Shown: positions 24,107 through 37,324, counted from the first letter of the stretch. The stretch: 64,000 bases of DNA from Rachycentron canadum (GCA_038496675.1 CM076650.1:21800919-21864918), one strand, 5' to 3'. The notes: generated by a model from the sequence alone, not told the origin. Numbers and translations: made by a program.

Positions 24107-25300
24107 TACAGCTCTGGTAAAAATTAAGAGACCACTCCAAATTTTTCTTTTATCAGCATCTCTACATCTGTGGCAGCTGGTCCATTTGAGCATCTGTTGA
24201 ATTCCTACACAGGCACACCTCAGTCTACTTAATGACTGGGACTAAAGCTTTTTTTTTTTTTTTTTTTAATGAAAAAAAAAATATATATAAAAACAACCGC
24301 AGTGGTCATCAGTATCCCGTTGCAGTGGGATCTGTTGGATGGTGCTAATGGTACCTCAAAAATAATTGGAATTACCAATGACTTTATCAAAGGGAGTTAA
24401 AATAAAAGAAGAGTGCGAAAAAGGCTCAGTTCTGAGTGTCGGGTTGATTCCATCAAAGTTTCAAAGACGGTTGATAAGAACAAGGTCAAGCTGGAGACAA
24501 CACAGCTACAGACGAAGATGGTCATTAAGTGACCAAGAAGAAGAATGGCAAACGGCAACAGGGGTGAAGTACACGGAAAGGATGGTTTGAAACAGGTTCC
24601 TCTGGGCGGAACTGAAGTTGTGCAAAGCTAGAAAAAAATCCCATCATTGATGAGAAGCAAAAAAGACAAGGTGGTTTGCAAAGAAAAAAAAAAAAGTAAG
24701 GAATGGGCTGTTCGGGACTGGAGTAAAGGCATCTTCTTTGAGTCCAATTTCAGCTTTGTCCAACACTTGGTCATCTAATGGTCAGACAGAGACCTGGCGA
24801 TGAAGTGCGGGCGCTTCAGCAAGGCCAGATTTGTCTTTGTGAAGCATGCGTGAGTGGGGCCACGTCAAAGGTTGCCCTGTACGAAAACTTTTTCCCTTCT
24901 TTTTACCCTGACAATGTTCACATATTCTGAGGAATGGCTCCAGCAGGACAGCGCTCCGTGCCACACGGCCAGGCTAATCAAGGCAAGGAAGGGAGGACAG
25001 CCCAATCTCCAGACCTGTACCCCATTGAGAACCTAGAAGAATGTAATCAGGAGGAAGAAGGATGTCCACGAGCCATCAAACAAAGCTGAGCTGTTTTAAT
25101 CTTTGCGCCAAGAGGTGAAATGGAAATAAGAGACTTGAACTCTTGTTGAGTTAAAATTTATGACCAAATTACCAGTTGTAATTTTCTGCCAAATGCCAAG
25201 TGCGCAAATGGAGGAATATTTAAATAATATTTTTAATAGGAATTAGTCAGAAACGCTGTCTTTGATTTGTAGAATAAAACAAGAGACACACCTGAGAAGA
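24107..25300 (+). mobile_element. Decayed Tc1-like DNA transposon
   Basis: The left end reads TACAGCTCTGG followed by AAAATTAAGAGACCACT. This is the terminal inverted repeat I associate with a fish Tc1/mariner family that uses TA target sites. The body carries a broken transposase (separate entry). The right part still has TTTGATTTGTAGAATAAAAC, expected near the 3' end, but the matching right terminal repeat is lost or unrecognisable. A 19-T run at 24,249-24,267 sits inside. The element cannot move by itself. Confidence 0.8.
24366..25130 (+). pseudogene. Tc1-like transposase pseudogene (DDE family)
   Basis: Transposase fragments occur in order but in shifting frames. First is an N-terminal DNA-binding helix region with IPSKFQRRLIR (about 24,450). 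Next is RDWSKGIFFESNFSF near 24,715-24,760, where the SDES catalytic box should be. Then comes LQQDSAPCHTARLIK (about 24,940), holding the second Asp, and SPDLYPIENL (about 25,003), leading to the third acidic residue. The first catalytic Asp appears deleted, the middle GGGSVMVWG region is missing, and several frameshifts and stops occur. The gene is dead. Confidence 0.82.
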
Positions 25301-28300
25301 GAGAGAAGTTGAAGTTGAGTTGCACTTCATTAAAAGTTTCATCACAGTGAATGAAAGAAGTATTAATTTCTCAGTTTTATTTTTGATTCCGCTAATTACC
25401 CTCTTAATACGAACTACACTACAAACAACCTGTGCCTCTCAAAATACCCCATTTGCTTTCAAGTTGCCTGAACGTCGAAAACATGCTTGAAACATTTGGT
25501 CCTCAATAGAAAAAAATGTTGCACATTGATTGCACGTGTATGTACTGCACCCTGTTTACTGTGTATGATTAGATTGTGTGTCGCAGGTTGGGCGATTTCA
25601 TCCGCCGTAACATCGGCGAAATTTTTGTGGTTAAACCTAAACGGAATTGTCGCCATAGCATTAAGAGTGAGTGTGTGTGTGTTTGCTTGCGTGGTGTTGG
25701 GGGTGGGGTGGGGGGGTGTCAGACATTTATGGCTGGCACTCTGATCTCTTTATCCCTTCACTTCCCCGTTAGGGCTTAAAGTCCTATTTACCAACATGAA
25801 AAGCAGTGGACTAAGAAAGCAAACTTAGTGACTGTCTGTGCGTCTCGCTCATCGATCTCATCTTCTGTGCTGAACCACAGCATGGCATTTACAGGCAACA
25901 GACGCTGCTGAAAGGACAGTTGGGTGGTCGTGTGTGTGCCTGTTTGCACACGTGTGTCAATGTCGCAAACGTCAGTTATATGCGGATGCCGACGTGAATG
26001 TATAGCGGAGCATGTTGAAGTGTTAAATTTGATTATTAATGTAATACTACATCTACTATAACTACCAATAGGTTATCACATAAATGAGAAAACAAGACAA
26101 ATACCACCTTCCTATTGACAAGGGCATGGGCTATTGGTGATCTGTACATCGTCGATCAAACTCTATTGGCTGTGTAGGTTCCACACGAAGGTTGGTTTAT
26201 GACTACGGTGGACTACGGTTCTCATCTTGTGTTTGAGACACGTCAGAATGTAAATCAAAGTGGGGTTAAGGTTCAGAACAGACTGTCCTATAAAAATGAC
26301 CCCATAAGTGGACAATGCACGCAGTTTATTACAACCCGTAGTTATCTTTCATTGTTAGGTGGTCTCCAGCATCCATAGTAATTACAAGGAGGAAGTAAAA
26401 TGCCAAAATAATGAACAATGTTCAACAAATGTTTACATTCATGTGACAAGGCCCTTGATCCAGTTGTGAATGTGACCTTTAAAACTAGTTCAAGTTGTTT
26501 GACATAGGCTGTTCAACCAAATCAAGTCTAGGGAGTCGAAGATGAACTCAGATTAACACCACGCCACGCTACACGTGGTGAAGCTAAGTGTGAACAAACC
26601 TCAACACTGTCGGCCTCTCACGCACACGCACACACTCACCCGCACACGCACACGCACTATGAAAAGCCACCTGAACAGCTGCTAATAAATTGTGGTCGGA
26701 CGCATTAATCAACCTTTGATTCTCAGGGGCTCGCCACTGCAGCCTTATATAATGGGTGCAAATTGCCTCCATTATACAATGATGGCGAGAGCTAGCTTTG
26801 TGCTCCCAGACACAGATTTCATCCCAGTAATAATCAGTGCAATTTACACATGAACACAGAACAAAATAACGTTTTGTACCCATATCCTGAACAAAAGAAG
26901 GCATTTGAAATAGAAAGACTTTGAAGGAGTGAGCTGGAATTCTCTTTTTGTCTTTGAGTGACTTCTGAACACGCATCAAAGTATTGCTGTGATTGAGGGC
27001 AAAATGACAACGCAATCTGCGACTTGAGCAATAGCATTTAAGTGATTCAACTTTAGTGGAGAGATCTCATGCTTGGGCTGATGCAATTTCTTTCATTTGC
27101 AGGGGGCTTTTGAACAGGATGCCTCGAAGAAATGAAATACTGTCACTGAAAAACAAAATTGAAATAACATTTTAGTGACTTGGTGCCAAATTAAAGATCT
27201 CCAAACCAGGCCACATGGAATTTAAATGCTTGCGATTTTTCCTCCTCTCTGCAGTTTAAAAAATCTGTGACACCAATCATTGATTCAAGCCTAATGTGTG
27301 AAGAAGGGGGAAGCTGTTTGAATGTTGATCAAACACCACTGTACTGTATGACTTGCAAGGCGGAAAAGAAATATACTTCCACTATCCTCAATCGGTGCCA
27401 AGAAAGGGGCTCTTCTCATTACTGCTCCCTGTGATGGGTGTGAGTTTCCCTCCATGGCAGTGAGCTGCCATCTTAAGCTGTCATAGCCCAGAAGATATGG
27501 GACAAAACTTACCCTTTAATCAGGAACCATCACATCCCCTTTAATCAACTCAACTGTCCACACCATGCTAGTCTCTTTGCTGTCTATACACCATGTTCAC
27601 ATGAGGATTACCTCTTCTGCTATGTATCAAAACTCTCCCTCATTAAAAATAACATCCTGGATTCTGAACAAAGACGGGTATTTAAAAAAACCAAAAAACT
27701 GGCAGAATCCAAAGATGAAGATCTTGGGCTGTGATAAGTTCATTTAAATTTGAATGGGGCACACAATGCCAGCCCTGGACATGAAATTAAAAAAAAAACA
27801 AAACATCATAATATGACCTCTGAAATAAAGTTGCACAGAAATAACACTAAAGGATTTTGCCGTCACTTTGATTGTAAGCTAATCAAATTTGAAAGAATGA
27901 GCAACATGAACAAGAAAAAAAAAAAAAAACATGACAAATTACTCATGATGAATAGTCTCTGAAGTACATTTAGTCCCTTCGAAATGTCACTGAAAATTTG
28001 TTTCACCATGGTAACACCCCACAGCACATTAGAATGTGTTGGTCTGGGTGTATGTATGTTTGTGTGTCTGGAGGGAATGGTTTCCTGGTTGTAGATCTTT
28101 GTGAAGGATCATGCAAAAACATTTTTTTTCCAATAATTTTCCAATGGCTTTCAGTCTTTGATTTATGAACACAGTTCAGGGTTTCTTCTCTCTGTTTTTT
28201 TTTTTCTTTCTTTAATTTTAATATTTTGGGCAGATGCAGTAAATGTTTTCCTCCACCGCCATCTACTGATGCTGTCCGTGGCCGTGTGGCTGGCGACTTG

Positions 28301-28480
28301 CCCGCACTGAGGTTACTCCGAACATCTTGACTTGAGTTCGGCAGTTTGTCCAGACCCGGCAGCTGCAGCACATGATTACATCTCACCAGTTGGCGACTTC
28401 TTGCCAAAGATCGGGTTAAATCTCTATAACCACAGCAAGACCCTAATCTGCACTCCCACCTTCACAAAGACCCTCTCCAG
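25300..28480. other. Mostly unique DNA, no gene seen
   Basis: Unique sequence with a G/T-rich stretch at 25,670-25,715 and an A run near 27,914-27,929. A 143-codon minus ORF at 26,584-27,015 has no domain. The stretch 26,160-26,600 contains imperfect duplicated words (GACTACGGTGGACTACGGTT) but no recognisable element. Confidence 0.5.
26680..26850. promoter_or_regulatory. Candidate conserved non-coding block
   Basis: Repeat-free stretch containing ATTAATCA near 26,704 and a TCF/LEF-like CTTTGAT at 26,714-26,720. It is a candidate by texture only. Confidence 0.18.
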
Positions 28481-28780
28481 TCCGACAAGCATTTAAATGA
28501 TAATTAATACTTAAGCTGCCAATTGTAACGCTAACCCACAAAAAGGGGAAACCTGCTCTGTGGCCCACGATTTTCCGCCGAAGATGAAATAACCATCCAC
28601 GCTAAGGCTGACAGACAGGCAACTTTCAGGCCTCATGAATAACAACTAGCCATGGAAAACGCTGTGGCCTCACTCAAGTAGGTGTCAGAAAGTCAAGTGG
28701 GTTTTGTGTTATCTCTTCGTACTTTCAGCTGCCTATTAGCATAGCTATTCAGACGGCACGGCCCATGGCCCACAATGGGA
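28480..28780. promoter_or_regulatory. Candidate conserved non-coding block
   Basis: ATTTAAATGATAATTAAT (TAATTA core at 28,501-28,506) is followed by 250 bp of complex, repeat-free sequence with several ATTAGC/CTCATGAATAA words. It is bordered on the right by a CT microsatellite at 28,799-28,817. Enhancer function is inferred only. Confidence 0.2.
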
Positions 28781-29011
28781 ATAGAAAGAGGAAGCCAATC
28801 TCTCTCTCTCTCTCTCTTATTTCCCTCTTTATGTCTTTCACTCTTGAGTCTTTCTCTCCTCTCGCTCCCTCACTCCTAACTAATCCGCTAAGTCCCATGG
28901 GGGGCTAGAAGTCGTTGAGTTCTGAAGTGGCTTTTTGTCTTTTAGTTTTGTGTTGGGAAGTGGGAAGTCCACCTGCTCTGAAGAATTTCAAAAAGGTTGT
29001 GTGAATGGACT

Positions 29012-29056
29012 TTGTGTGTGTGTATGTGTGTGTGTGTGTGTGTGCGCGTGTGTGCG
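29012..29056. repeat. (GT)n microsatellite
   Basis: About twenty GT units with one A and two C interruptions. Confidence 0.9.
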
Positions 29057-29059
29057 GTT

Positions 29060-32000
29060 CAAAGGGGTGGTGTGCGTGCCTGCACCTGTGAGGGAACCTG
29101 GGAAAGTTGAGTTGTTGAAGTGTTCTATGAAGTGGACAAGTGTAACTTATTTTCATGAGAAAGAAAGATGAAAATGTCAGTTCTGTGTTCTTCAATTCAT
29201 TCCACCACATATACACACTGCCCCTGAAGTTGTGTAATTTCTTTGTTGCACTGAAGAATAGTCATTTGCCATTTATGAAGGGTCAAAACAGATCCTTTGA
29301 GTAGTCTGATTAAGTCATTGCACAGCGATGTTCTCAAATTTCAAATAACATCTACAAATGTATTTTTATTCCATTTAAAGCACAGGAAATTATATTTGCC
29401 TTGTTATATGGCAGGTGTCTTTTTCAGAAGCTGAACGGCGTACTTCAGGCACCCCGTCTAGCTACAAGCACCTTTTGATTTCTCTGTAATGTGTGAAAGC
29501 TAAATAGAGCCTAGTCTGGAGGTTGTTATTGTGAAACTTAATAAATGAGAAACTAAAAACACACATTTCAAGGAAATTGCTTAAAGCATCACTTGACATA
29601 TTTATCAGAAGTTTTGTGCACTTTCCGCAACTGTTGAATACTGGTGAGGTCCATAAGCACAGAAAATTCAACTAAATGACATGTTGAAACAATGAATCCG
29701 TCTCTTTTGAACAAATAATCTAACAACATTTCACTTTAACTTGATTTTAGTGAAGAGAAACTCCCCCGACGTTATAAAAGTTACTCAAGTCTGTTTATTG
29801 GAGCTCACTATTGCACAAATGAAGAAAGTTGTATGATTGTATGAAGGCTTTTGTGACTCCAGGAGGAGCTTCTGCTGCTCACTCCTCATATCTGCTTGAG
29901 GCCGCTGATGCCAACCCGGTGCTACCATAGCTACTGCTCCATTGTTTCACTGTGGGTAATTTAGGCACCCAGTTTTTATAAAGGTAAGTTTGGTTTGGTT
30001 CCGTTGAACTATCCGCAATGATTCAGCCAATATCTTAGGATTGGAGTGCGCGTGCTGAATCAGTGGGGAATGCTGGATGCGTTGCCGCTGCCATTGCCGA
30101 TCTGCAACAGAAAAAAATGCGTTCACCTCGGATGCTGCGCCACTGCTACCTGTCGGCTCTATCTCTCTACATAGCTCGCAGGATACTCTCAGTATTTAAT
30201 TTGATTTAAATTCAAAACTAATTTTATTTATTTTTGACAGAGAATGTCCCTAAAATGTCACTGTTTTTCGCATACCGCTGCTGAAATGGTTGAAAATATC
30301 TTTGTATTTTTTCACGTCACATATATCAGATCCAGACTAGGCATAGAGAATATAGAGGAAGTGTCCGTTTGTGCAATAGTACTTTGTCAAAATGACACAA
30401 ACAGGGCTTTTTCAGGGTCTATTATGCTGCTAGATGTGTGTTTACAAAATAGGCATCCATGGCACGTCTAGATCATGTGAAGAAGGCGGTGTGTCCACTC
30501 CAACCTGTTAACATGGACGCCGAAATGAAGACCGGGGCGTTCTGCGACCGGCACATTCACGCATCCAGTGTGTCCGGCCAGAGGCACCTAGTGACACAAC
30601 ACTGTACTAAACAGAAACATTTAGTTTGACAGTTTGCATTGTATTTCTCTGGTCTTCTTCATTATTTGTTGTATCTTTAATCAGTTAAATTATTAATGGT
30701 AATCACTAAACTCAGATTACCGTACCGGTGCATCACTACCAGTGGTACGTCATGCATGCAGGCGGATAATCAAACTATACAAACTCAGCTGTTTTATTTT
30801 TGGGCATATCGATCGAGCCTGTTGCCACAGTAAATGTCCATCTCATCATTAGCTACACTGCTGTTCCCCTCCAGCGTCGGCCATTCGACTGACCTACCCA
30901 GCAGCCCTCTGCATTCTTCCCGTACAATGTGTGTTTCACTGTTGCAATATTATATTGATCCTCCCCCCTCACTTTACTCTCTGCCTCTGATGGCTTCTCA
31001 ATAAGTGCATAGATCTATGATTGATTTCTGCCATTGGACATCTCCTTACAGTCATTATGAGAGAATTTGCAGGGGCTATAATAGGATCTGATGGCTGTGA
31101 GTGTTCACAAATCACTTTCCCATTGAACCAAAGCTGGATTCAGGAGACTTCAGTTGAGATCTTGTACCACTCTAAACCTATTCCGTTATCTTTTGCACCA
31201 ATACAGCGCTTTTAACCATCATAAAGCTTAGTTTTCATATTTGTAACTCTGTATGAGAAAAAATGTTGCTTGCAGTACATCATATATACTGAAAATTCAC
31301 TCCAGCTGCCCCCCCCCCATCCCATCTTGGTCTATTCTTGTGGCCTCTTATTCTTTCTTCTAAATCCTCCATTCCACACCATTCCTTCTCCCTCCCTCTG
31401 TCCCTCGCTAGCCGATGCCATGACCTTTTTAGAGGCTGCTTAAACAGATTAGCTGTTATTAAGGGCTATGCACCGCTGATGACTCTTTCATGAGGTAGGG
31501 CCCTGGTCCCGAGGGGGGGAGAAGATTGGAGGGAATAGAGGGGAGGGGCTGGATGCAGAGAGGAGGGGGAGAAACAGGGGAAGCTACAGGCAAACAGGTA
31601 GACACGTAGGTCAGGGAACAGAAATGCAATTCTGGGGAAGGAGCAGGAGCAATAATGGAGAAAGGGCAATGCGCTTGGCCAATAAGTTATTTAAGAGTTA
31701 TATGGGAAAGAGGTACATGGATGGGACTCAAATCCAGCGATAAGTGACAGAATGGGAGGAAACTGAGAATTGGAGGTCAAATGTAATGGATGAGAAGATA
31801 AGAAGGGTCATGTGTCTTCGTAACTGCTATTATAACAGAAAAACTAAAGGACACTGATCTCGGATCTGAAAAGACAAGAACCAAGAAATTTTGTTTGCTT
31901 TTCCAGAAGTGGCACTGTTAAGTTCCTCACACATGAAGACACTAATGTGTAAATAATGCTAATTTCACGTTGGTGCGCTGTTGGTAGGGATCGGGTGAAA

Positions 32001-32540
32001 CGACAATAAACACGAGGCACTGATCGAACAGCAGTGAATTTGCTATGTGTCTATTAGCGTAGCTGGTTGAGTATTTATTGTGTTTTTTGGGCAGTGTTTC
32101 AAATCAGTGACCATTCAACTCACATGCCTTTTGCATTGTTTCATCTGACTAAAGCGTCTATGATTAATCAGGCATAAAATTCACTGGATTTCCTGCTCTG
32201 GGAATCTGTGGACTATTCCATTTCAGTGAAATACTCTACACAGCCCAAGTGTTAATAAAGCCGACCACGTCTCAACTGCTTATTAGTTGTTCCAGTTATT
32301 CTTTAAAGGGAAACATAATTGCTGCCTGAGTTATGTTCCCTAGAAATGTTTATTTCAAGGCGACTACAAGCGGCATTTTTGGCATTTATGACAGAGGTTG
32401 GCATCCTGGATGCCTGTGAATAACCATAAAAACAAACCTGCTTTAGTTGCTGCCAATGTTTCAGGGAAACAAAATGAAATACTTGTAGAGTTAATGTTTT
32501 GAAAATGATTTTTGTGGACATTTTATGAGTGAAGTGAAGA
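29060..32540. other. Mixed DNA, no gene seen; possible unclassified old element at 29.83-30.75 kb
   Basis: Between about 29,830 and 30,750 the sequence is richer in CpG than its neighbours. It carries a donor-like AAAG|GTAAGT at 29,983 and ends with GGTGCATCACTAC, which resembles a transposon terminus. No terminal repeat pair or transposase was found. The remainder is unique DNA with no coding evidence. Confidence 0.4.
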
Positions 32541-32542
32541 CA

Positions 32543-32543
32543 G

Positions 32544-32574
<31 letters not shown>

Positions 32575-32685
32575 GGGAGCGTAGGTAAATGATAATGCAG
32601 TGACTGATCTGACCAGCTGGGAGTCGAATCCGGGTCCTAATGCCCACGTGAGCCTGAACCGCTCAGCTATTGGTTCGCAGCCAAG
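32543..32685 (-). mobile_element. Degenerate tRNA-derived SINE, minus strand
   Basis: On the minus strand, an A-box-like TAGCTGAGCGGTTCAGGC (32,669-32,652) is followed by a B-box-like GGATTCGACTCCC (32,631-32,619). The boxes are too close for a complete tRNA and no cloverleaf closes, so this is not a tRNA gene. The element ends in an ATC triplet microsatellite (32,543-32,570). The core GACTCCCAGC-GG-CAGA is shared with the SINE at 47.5 kb. Confidence 0.65.
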
Positions 32686-32689
32686 TGTC

Positions 32690-33780
32690 GGCGATTCGTG
32701 GCGGAAACATCAACCTTTAATTACTGTTAATCTGCAACATTAAAAACATTTTGTAAGAAACATAATGCAACTTGGGTGGCGAGGTGAGGAGGTAACTAAA
32801 TATATCTTGCAGCAGATTTGACTCTGACTTGAGCTATATATATAAACTACTTCTATGTACAGGACAAGATAACAGCTAAGTGGCATGTGCTAGTAAACAG
32901 TTTCCTACCATAGTGCATCATCAGCATTGGCGTGTTTCCCTTGCCAGGTGTCAAATGTCACATATTATTCTATCAGATGGAACATTTCCATTATGGAGAT
33001 TAATGAGTGAAATCCACACAACCATCATATAAAGATAAAAAATACACAGAGCCTGTAAGTATTTACTAAGTATATATTTGATCCTTTAGGTTAATGAAGC
33101 AAGAGCAAAAATACTGGTCATAATGAAAAAGAAACTTGGGCAGTTAAAATGTCCCTTAGAGAATCAGCACAAAATTAACTCCAGTTTATGTTTTTTTTTT
33201 TTCCTTTTTTCCGCCCATACTTTCAATTTACTCTCTTAAATACTTCTCGGGATAGGTCAGCTGCTGTGTGTTCTCATTTCTCAAGTCAATTGAACTCCTC
33301 CTGCTGCCGCTGCACGCACACACAAACATGCGTGCGCGCTCACTCTCCCTATAAATTGTGCTAAAAGAACAGTTCCATTCAATTCACAGGTTTTATTGAT
33401 CCTCGAAAGTAATTAGTTAGAGTTATTATAAACAGAGAATGATCTGTGTTAGTTGTTGGGTGCTTCTTGTGTGTTATCCGGTGACTCATGCACGCAGTGT
33501 CGCATTTAAAACTCATTTTTTATCCCAATGCTCCTGACAACTGATTGTAATAACCATAAAAATGGCTCCTCGTGGTTTCCTCAATTTGCTTTTTCCCCTT
33601 TATCTTTTTCTCCTGACCCAGCACCATTCATTATTCTGATGCAACAAAAATGGAAGAAGAGGAACTCAAGGTCACATTTCATCAATTGCAGTTGTGCGCC
33701 ACAACATATTTCTTCCTTAAAACACCTTGACATTTCTGTTATGGAGCGTTTTTCCTCTTCTCCTGCAGTCAATCCATCTG
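32690..33780. other. Unique AT-rich DNA, no gene seen
   Basis: Unique sequence with a T run near 33,191. No coding or repeat evidence. Confidence 0.55.
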
Positions 33781-33820
33781 TGTGTGTGTGTGTGTATATG
33801 TGTGTGTGCAATATATATAA
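33781..33820. repeat. (GT)n/(AT)n compound microsatellite
   Basis: GT units interrupted by ATAT, then an AT array. Confidence 0.85.
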
Positions 33821-35859
33821 AATGTGTGTATTTGAACCTGTGGCCCTGCCTGCCTGATACCTTTTGTGCATGAGTGTGATGTACAACCTAGTAAATTGAT
33901 GCAGTGGATTGGGCTATCAATGGATCAATAAATTGATATACAGTGTTGGTTATGAGCTCTGTCAGGAGGTGTATGTCATTGTTTTATGGACTACATTTAT
34001 GGTATTTTTGTCTCCATCCAATATATCTCTTCCCACTGGATGCAATTAATATTTTCTGACATTCTAATGAACACTTTTCTATAATCCTTTGTGATTTCAT
34101 AATCAGTGAGGCTTACCGCAAATAATAATAAAATTTCCCCAACTGTTAAGAGTCCCTCAACTGACTAAAGCCCTGAAATGTCAGGTATGTGATTTGACAA
34201 TTTACCGGTAAACACTGTAATTATCTCCAAAGATTTGGAGAAAAAACTGTCACTTTTCTCTGCAAATACCGTTGTGTTACATTTATAGCATTTATAGGCA
34301 GGTAGGTGTCAAAATTGTGATATATGTCAACCAAAAATAAAGATAAAAAAACAACAACAAAAAAAACAACAAAAAAAAAAACAATAGCATGTTAGAGGAG
34401 AAAGAAAAGAGGAAAGAGAAAAAAAAAAGCTGCAAAGTGTTCTAACTTGTAAAAGTGGTGTTTTTAATTATCTCAGTGCAGAGGGCCTGGGCGCAGATTA
34501 GAATCAGTCTGTAACCATGGGCGACAGCAAATCAGAAAGCGGCATTGGTCATTGATGTGACAGGCCTAGTGCCAGAGGGGGCAATGCGGCCAGATTTACC
34601 CCCTCACTCTGACAACTGTAAAAGGTATCGCACATATTGTTATAATGAGGACCAGACTGGCAGTCCTCTGTGCCCTTCAGTCTGTGCTGGGAGACGGGGC
34701 AGGAGCACATGCACATGAGGGGATAAAGGAGGAAGTGGCTAGGTACTGGAGGTAGTACAGAGGAGGTGAATTGAGCGGAGTGTGAAATCTGATCACAGAT
34801 GAAAGACCTCAAAAGTGCAAGAAGCACTAAAGGTGAGAAAAATGAGAGCTCGTGCAAGTTGAGCTGCTTAGCTTCTCATAAAGACTTGGAGACCATCCAG
34901 GCTTGTTTTGACATTTCAGTTGGTAACCAAATGAGATGAAGAGTGTAGGAAGTGTCTTCGTCAGGCCAGATGTTTACGGAACATGAGCGGTATCAATTTA
35001 TTCATCTCTTTTCTAGAAAAGCAAATGAGCATATTTCTCTTTGAATTCTATTTGATTTTATTAGATTTTTTTTGCAGAGAGTTAGATCCCACAGCATACT
35101 TTTTGGGTAGAGTCACAGTTTACACTCCTAATCTCGATCTGCATCATGTCTCTGCTGTTGTATTCTGAAAGTCACGACTGGAAGTTAGCTACTCTTCACC
35201 CACGGCGCTGTCTTCTGTTTCACAACCACGACATGAAATCGGATTGCCCACGCGTAATTGGTAGTACCACTCACGTCTTTGCCGTTAACATTTAGCTACA
35301 CAGGTAAAACACTTAGTAGTATAAAGAGCACTTATATTGTCATAAGCCAGTTAGCGTAGCCTCGGACAAGGACAGGAAATTGGGTATAAGCAGTTAGCTT
35401 GGCTTGGCTCGTAACTGTTTAGTTTTAGATGGGCTTGTAGTCTCAGTCTGTATGCTAAGATAATCCAACCTGCTACCGCCTGTGCCGTAACTTACTGCAA
35501 AGGCACGAAAGTGGTCTCCGTCTTACGCTTAATACATTTTTCACTCTTAGTCTCTTACTCACAGGAAAAAAAAAAAAAAAGCCTTTTTCCCGAAAAGTCA
35601 AACAATTTGTGGAACCTCAGTTTATCCCTCAATCTAAAGCATGCAAACACAAACGAATACAAACACAAAGCAGGCAACCGGTAACAAGTTTTACTGTTAA
35701 GTTGTAATGTAAAACACTGTTTTGAATATCAATAAGCAACTTAATATGCATTTGTGTCTCCGCAGGCTAAATTGGCTCAAGAACAAAATCAGCAGGAACA
35801 CAAAACTAAAACAAAACATCAACAAATGAGCCCCACAGCTAAGACCCTGTAAAACTAAT
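33821..35859. other. Unique DNA with A-rich low complexity, no gene seen
   Basis: 34,340-34,430 is A-rich (ACAACAAAAAA units). An A run of 15 lies at 35,566-35,580. The stretch 35,160-35,480 has several TTAGC/GTTAGCTTGGC words that may come from an old repeat. No coding evidence. Confidence 0.5.
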
Positions 35860-36130
35860 GAATGCATCTGAAAATGCATGTCCAGAGCAGACCACTCGGC
35901 AAGCTCTCACCCCACACATTTCGGCTGACGGAGAATTCAGCACTGACACGCTGTAGATTCCAAATTGCACAGTATGGAGGCTACAGCCAGTTTTAGATAT
36001 CATTAATGTCAATCGCCGGCAATCTCGGGAGCATGATAATGAGCCATGAACAACAAGCCTGTCGCTGAAGTAATGTTGTAGGAGAACCTTGCAGGCAGTG
36101 CACAAATACTGTAAATACACCATCATTTTA
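35860..36130. promoter_or_regulatory. Candidate conserved non-coding block
   Basis: Repeat-free, compositionally complex stretch with two ATGCAT words near its start and the palindromic CATTAATG at 36,001-36,008. It resembles developmental-gene enhancers by texture. No comparison was possible. Confidence 0.22.
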
Positions 36131-37324
36131 AATTAGGAAAAACAAACAAGAACATTGCTCCCTGGCTTATGCCCAATTTGTCTGAGCACCTGTTGATGAA
36201 AAGAAACCGTGTTCTTTTCTTTTCCTTTGTCTTGATTTCTCTGCTAATCATTTTTATTTTTTTCTGTATTACATTCTGTTCAGCTCACTTTCAAATGCTT
36301 TCACATTTTCCGCTGAGGTAAAATGCATCAGTATAATAGTGCTTTGTATTGACTCCGACCCAATTCATTTTTAGAGGGTTCAAAGCCCCCATGGTTTGTC
36401 ATCAAGCACCGGGGGACCGTGCGTATGAGTGAATGTGCAGTCTTATTATATTCATGGAGCAGTTGATAATTATGATTCAGTTTATCCCCAGTTTCGCTCC
36501 TCAGAGAATTCTGTAAGCTTAAGCGAGCTATACAAGGCAAAATCAAGCAGGCGTGAGTGTGTGCTGGCATCATTTGAGCAATTCTGAAACCAAATTAGAC
36601 AGCTGACATTAACAACAGTATTTTGACAAATCAGTTTTTACTTTGCATCGTCAACAGGCTGATTGTATATTTCAGGTGCACCCTGCTCTCGTCATTTAAC
36701 ATTATTCAAACTACTATCGGCATATATTTAGGTAAGTGTCTGTCTCTATCTTGTGCCCCCAAATCCATAAAGCAGAAAGGAAGAGCCTTTTGATGCTGGC
36801 GCATCAGATGACTCAAGTTTAATTTCTCCTACTGTTTTGTTGGGCTAAGCAAAGAATGTGCATATACACTGTCAGTAGCAGAATTAATGTATTTTTGTCT
36901 GATGTTGTGATGTTCACGGCTGCAGAGACACCAAAAGACCTGGGATCGGCATCAAAAAGCAGCTCATATTGCGCGTCGACAAACAATAAGCAAACACGGA
37001 AATCCCAAAAAGAGCAACATGAATTTATTCCTCGCTTTAAATGTGTCCCATTGAGTTGTTTTGTGAACAAAGTGAAATTCTGTGCTTCTCACCAAAAGCA
37101 TTGTGTGTGCAAGATCTAACAAATGTGTGTGAATGCATCTCCTTCCTAATAAGACACTGGAAGAGCCAAATTTCCTCAAGTTTGTTTACATCAATGTTAA
37201 GATGTCTTTTGCCTTTGCTGGCATATTGCATGGCATGAATGTGTATTGCTTCTGCCATAACACTACTGATCTCTTTAACAAGGAGGATCTGTGAGACTGT
37301 AAAGAGGGACAGTGGTGTTTTGTC
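36131..37324. other. Unique DNA, no gene seen
   Basis: Unique AT-rich sequence. Overlapping short ORFs on both strands at 36.8-37.25 kb are typical of chance. Parts of 36,330-36,720 also have conserved-element texture, but nothing specific can be shown. Confidence 0.5.

Noticed and set aside
26584..27015. 143-codon minus-strand ORF
   Set aside because: Ends in Arg/Val-rich sequence made by a CA/GT tract. No domain.
29863..29984. Exon-like segment before a strong GTAAGT donor
   Set aside because: All three frames carry stops and the acceptor side is weak.
32600..32685. tRNA gene on the minus strand
   Set aside because: A and B boxes are present but too close together and no cloverleaf closes, so it was called a SINE.
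35050..35168. Splice-acceptor-like TTTTTTTTGCAG followed by an open frame
   Set aside because: The frame ends in a stop after about 30 codons without a donor, and no family is recognised.
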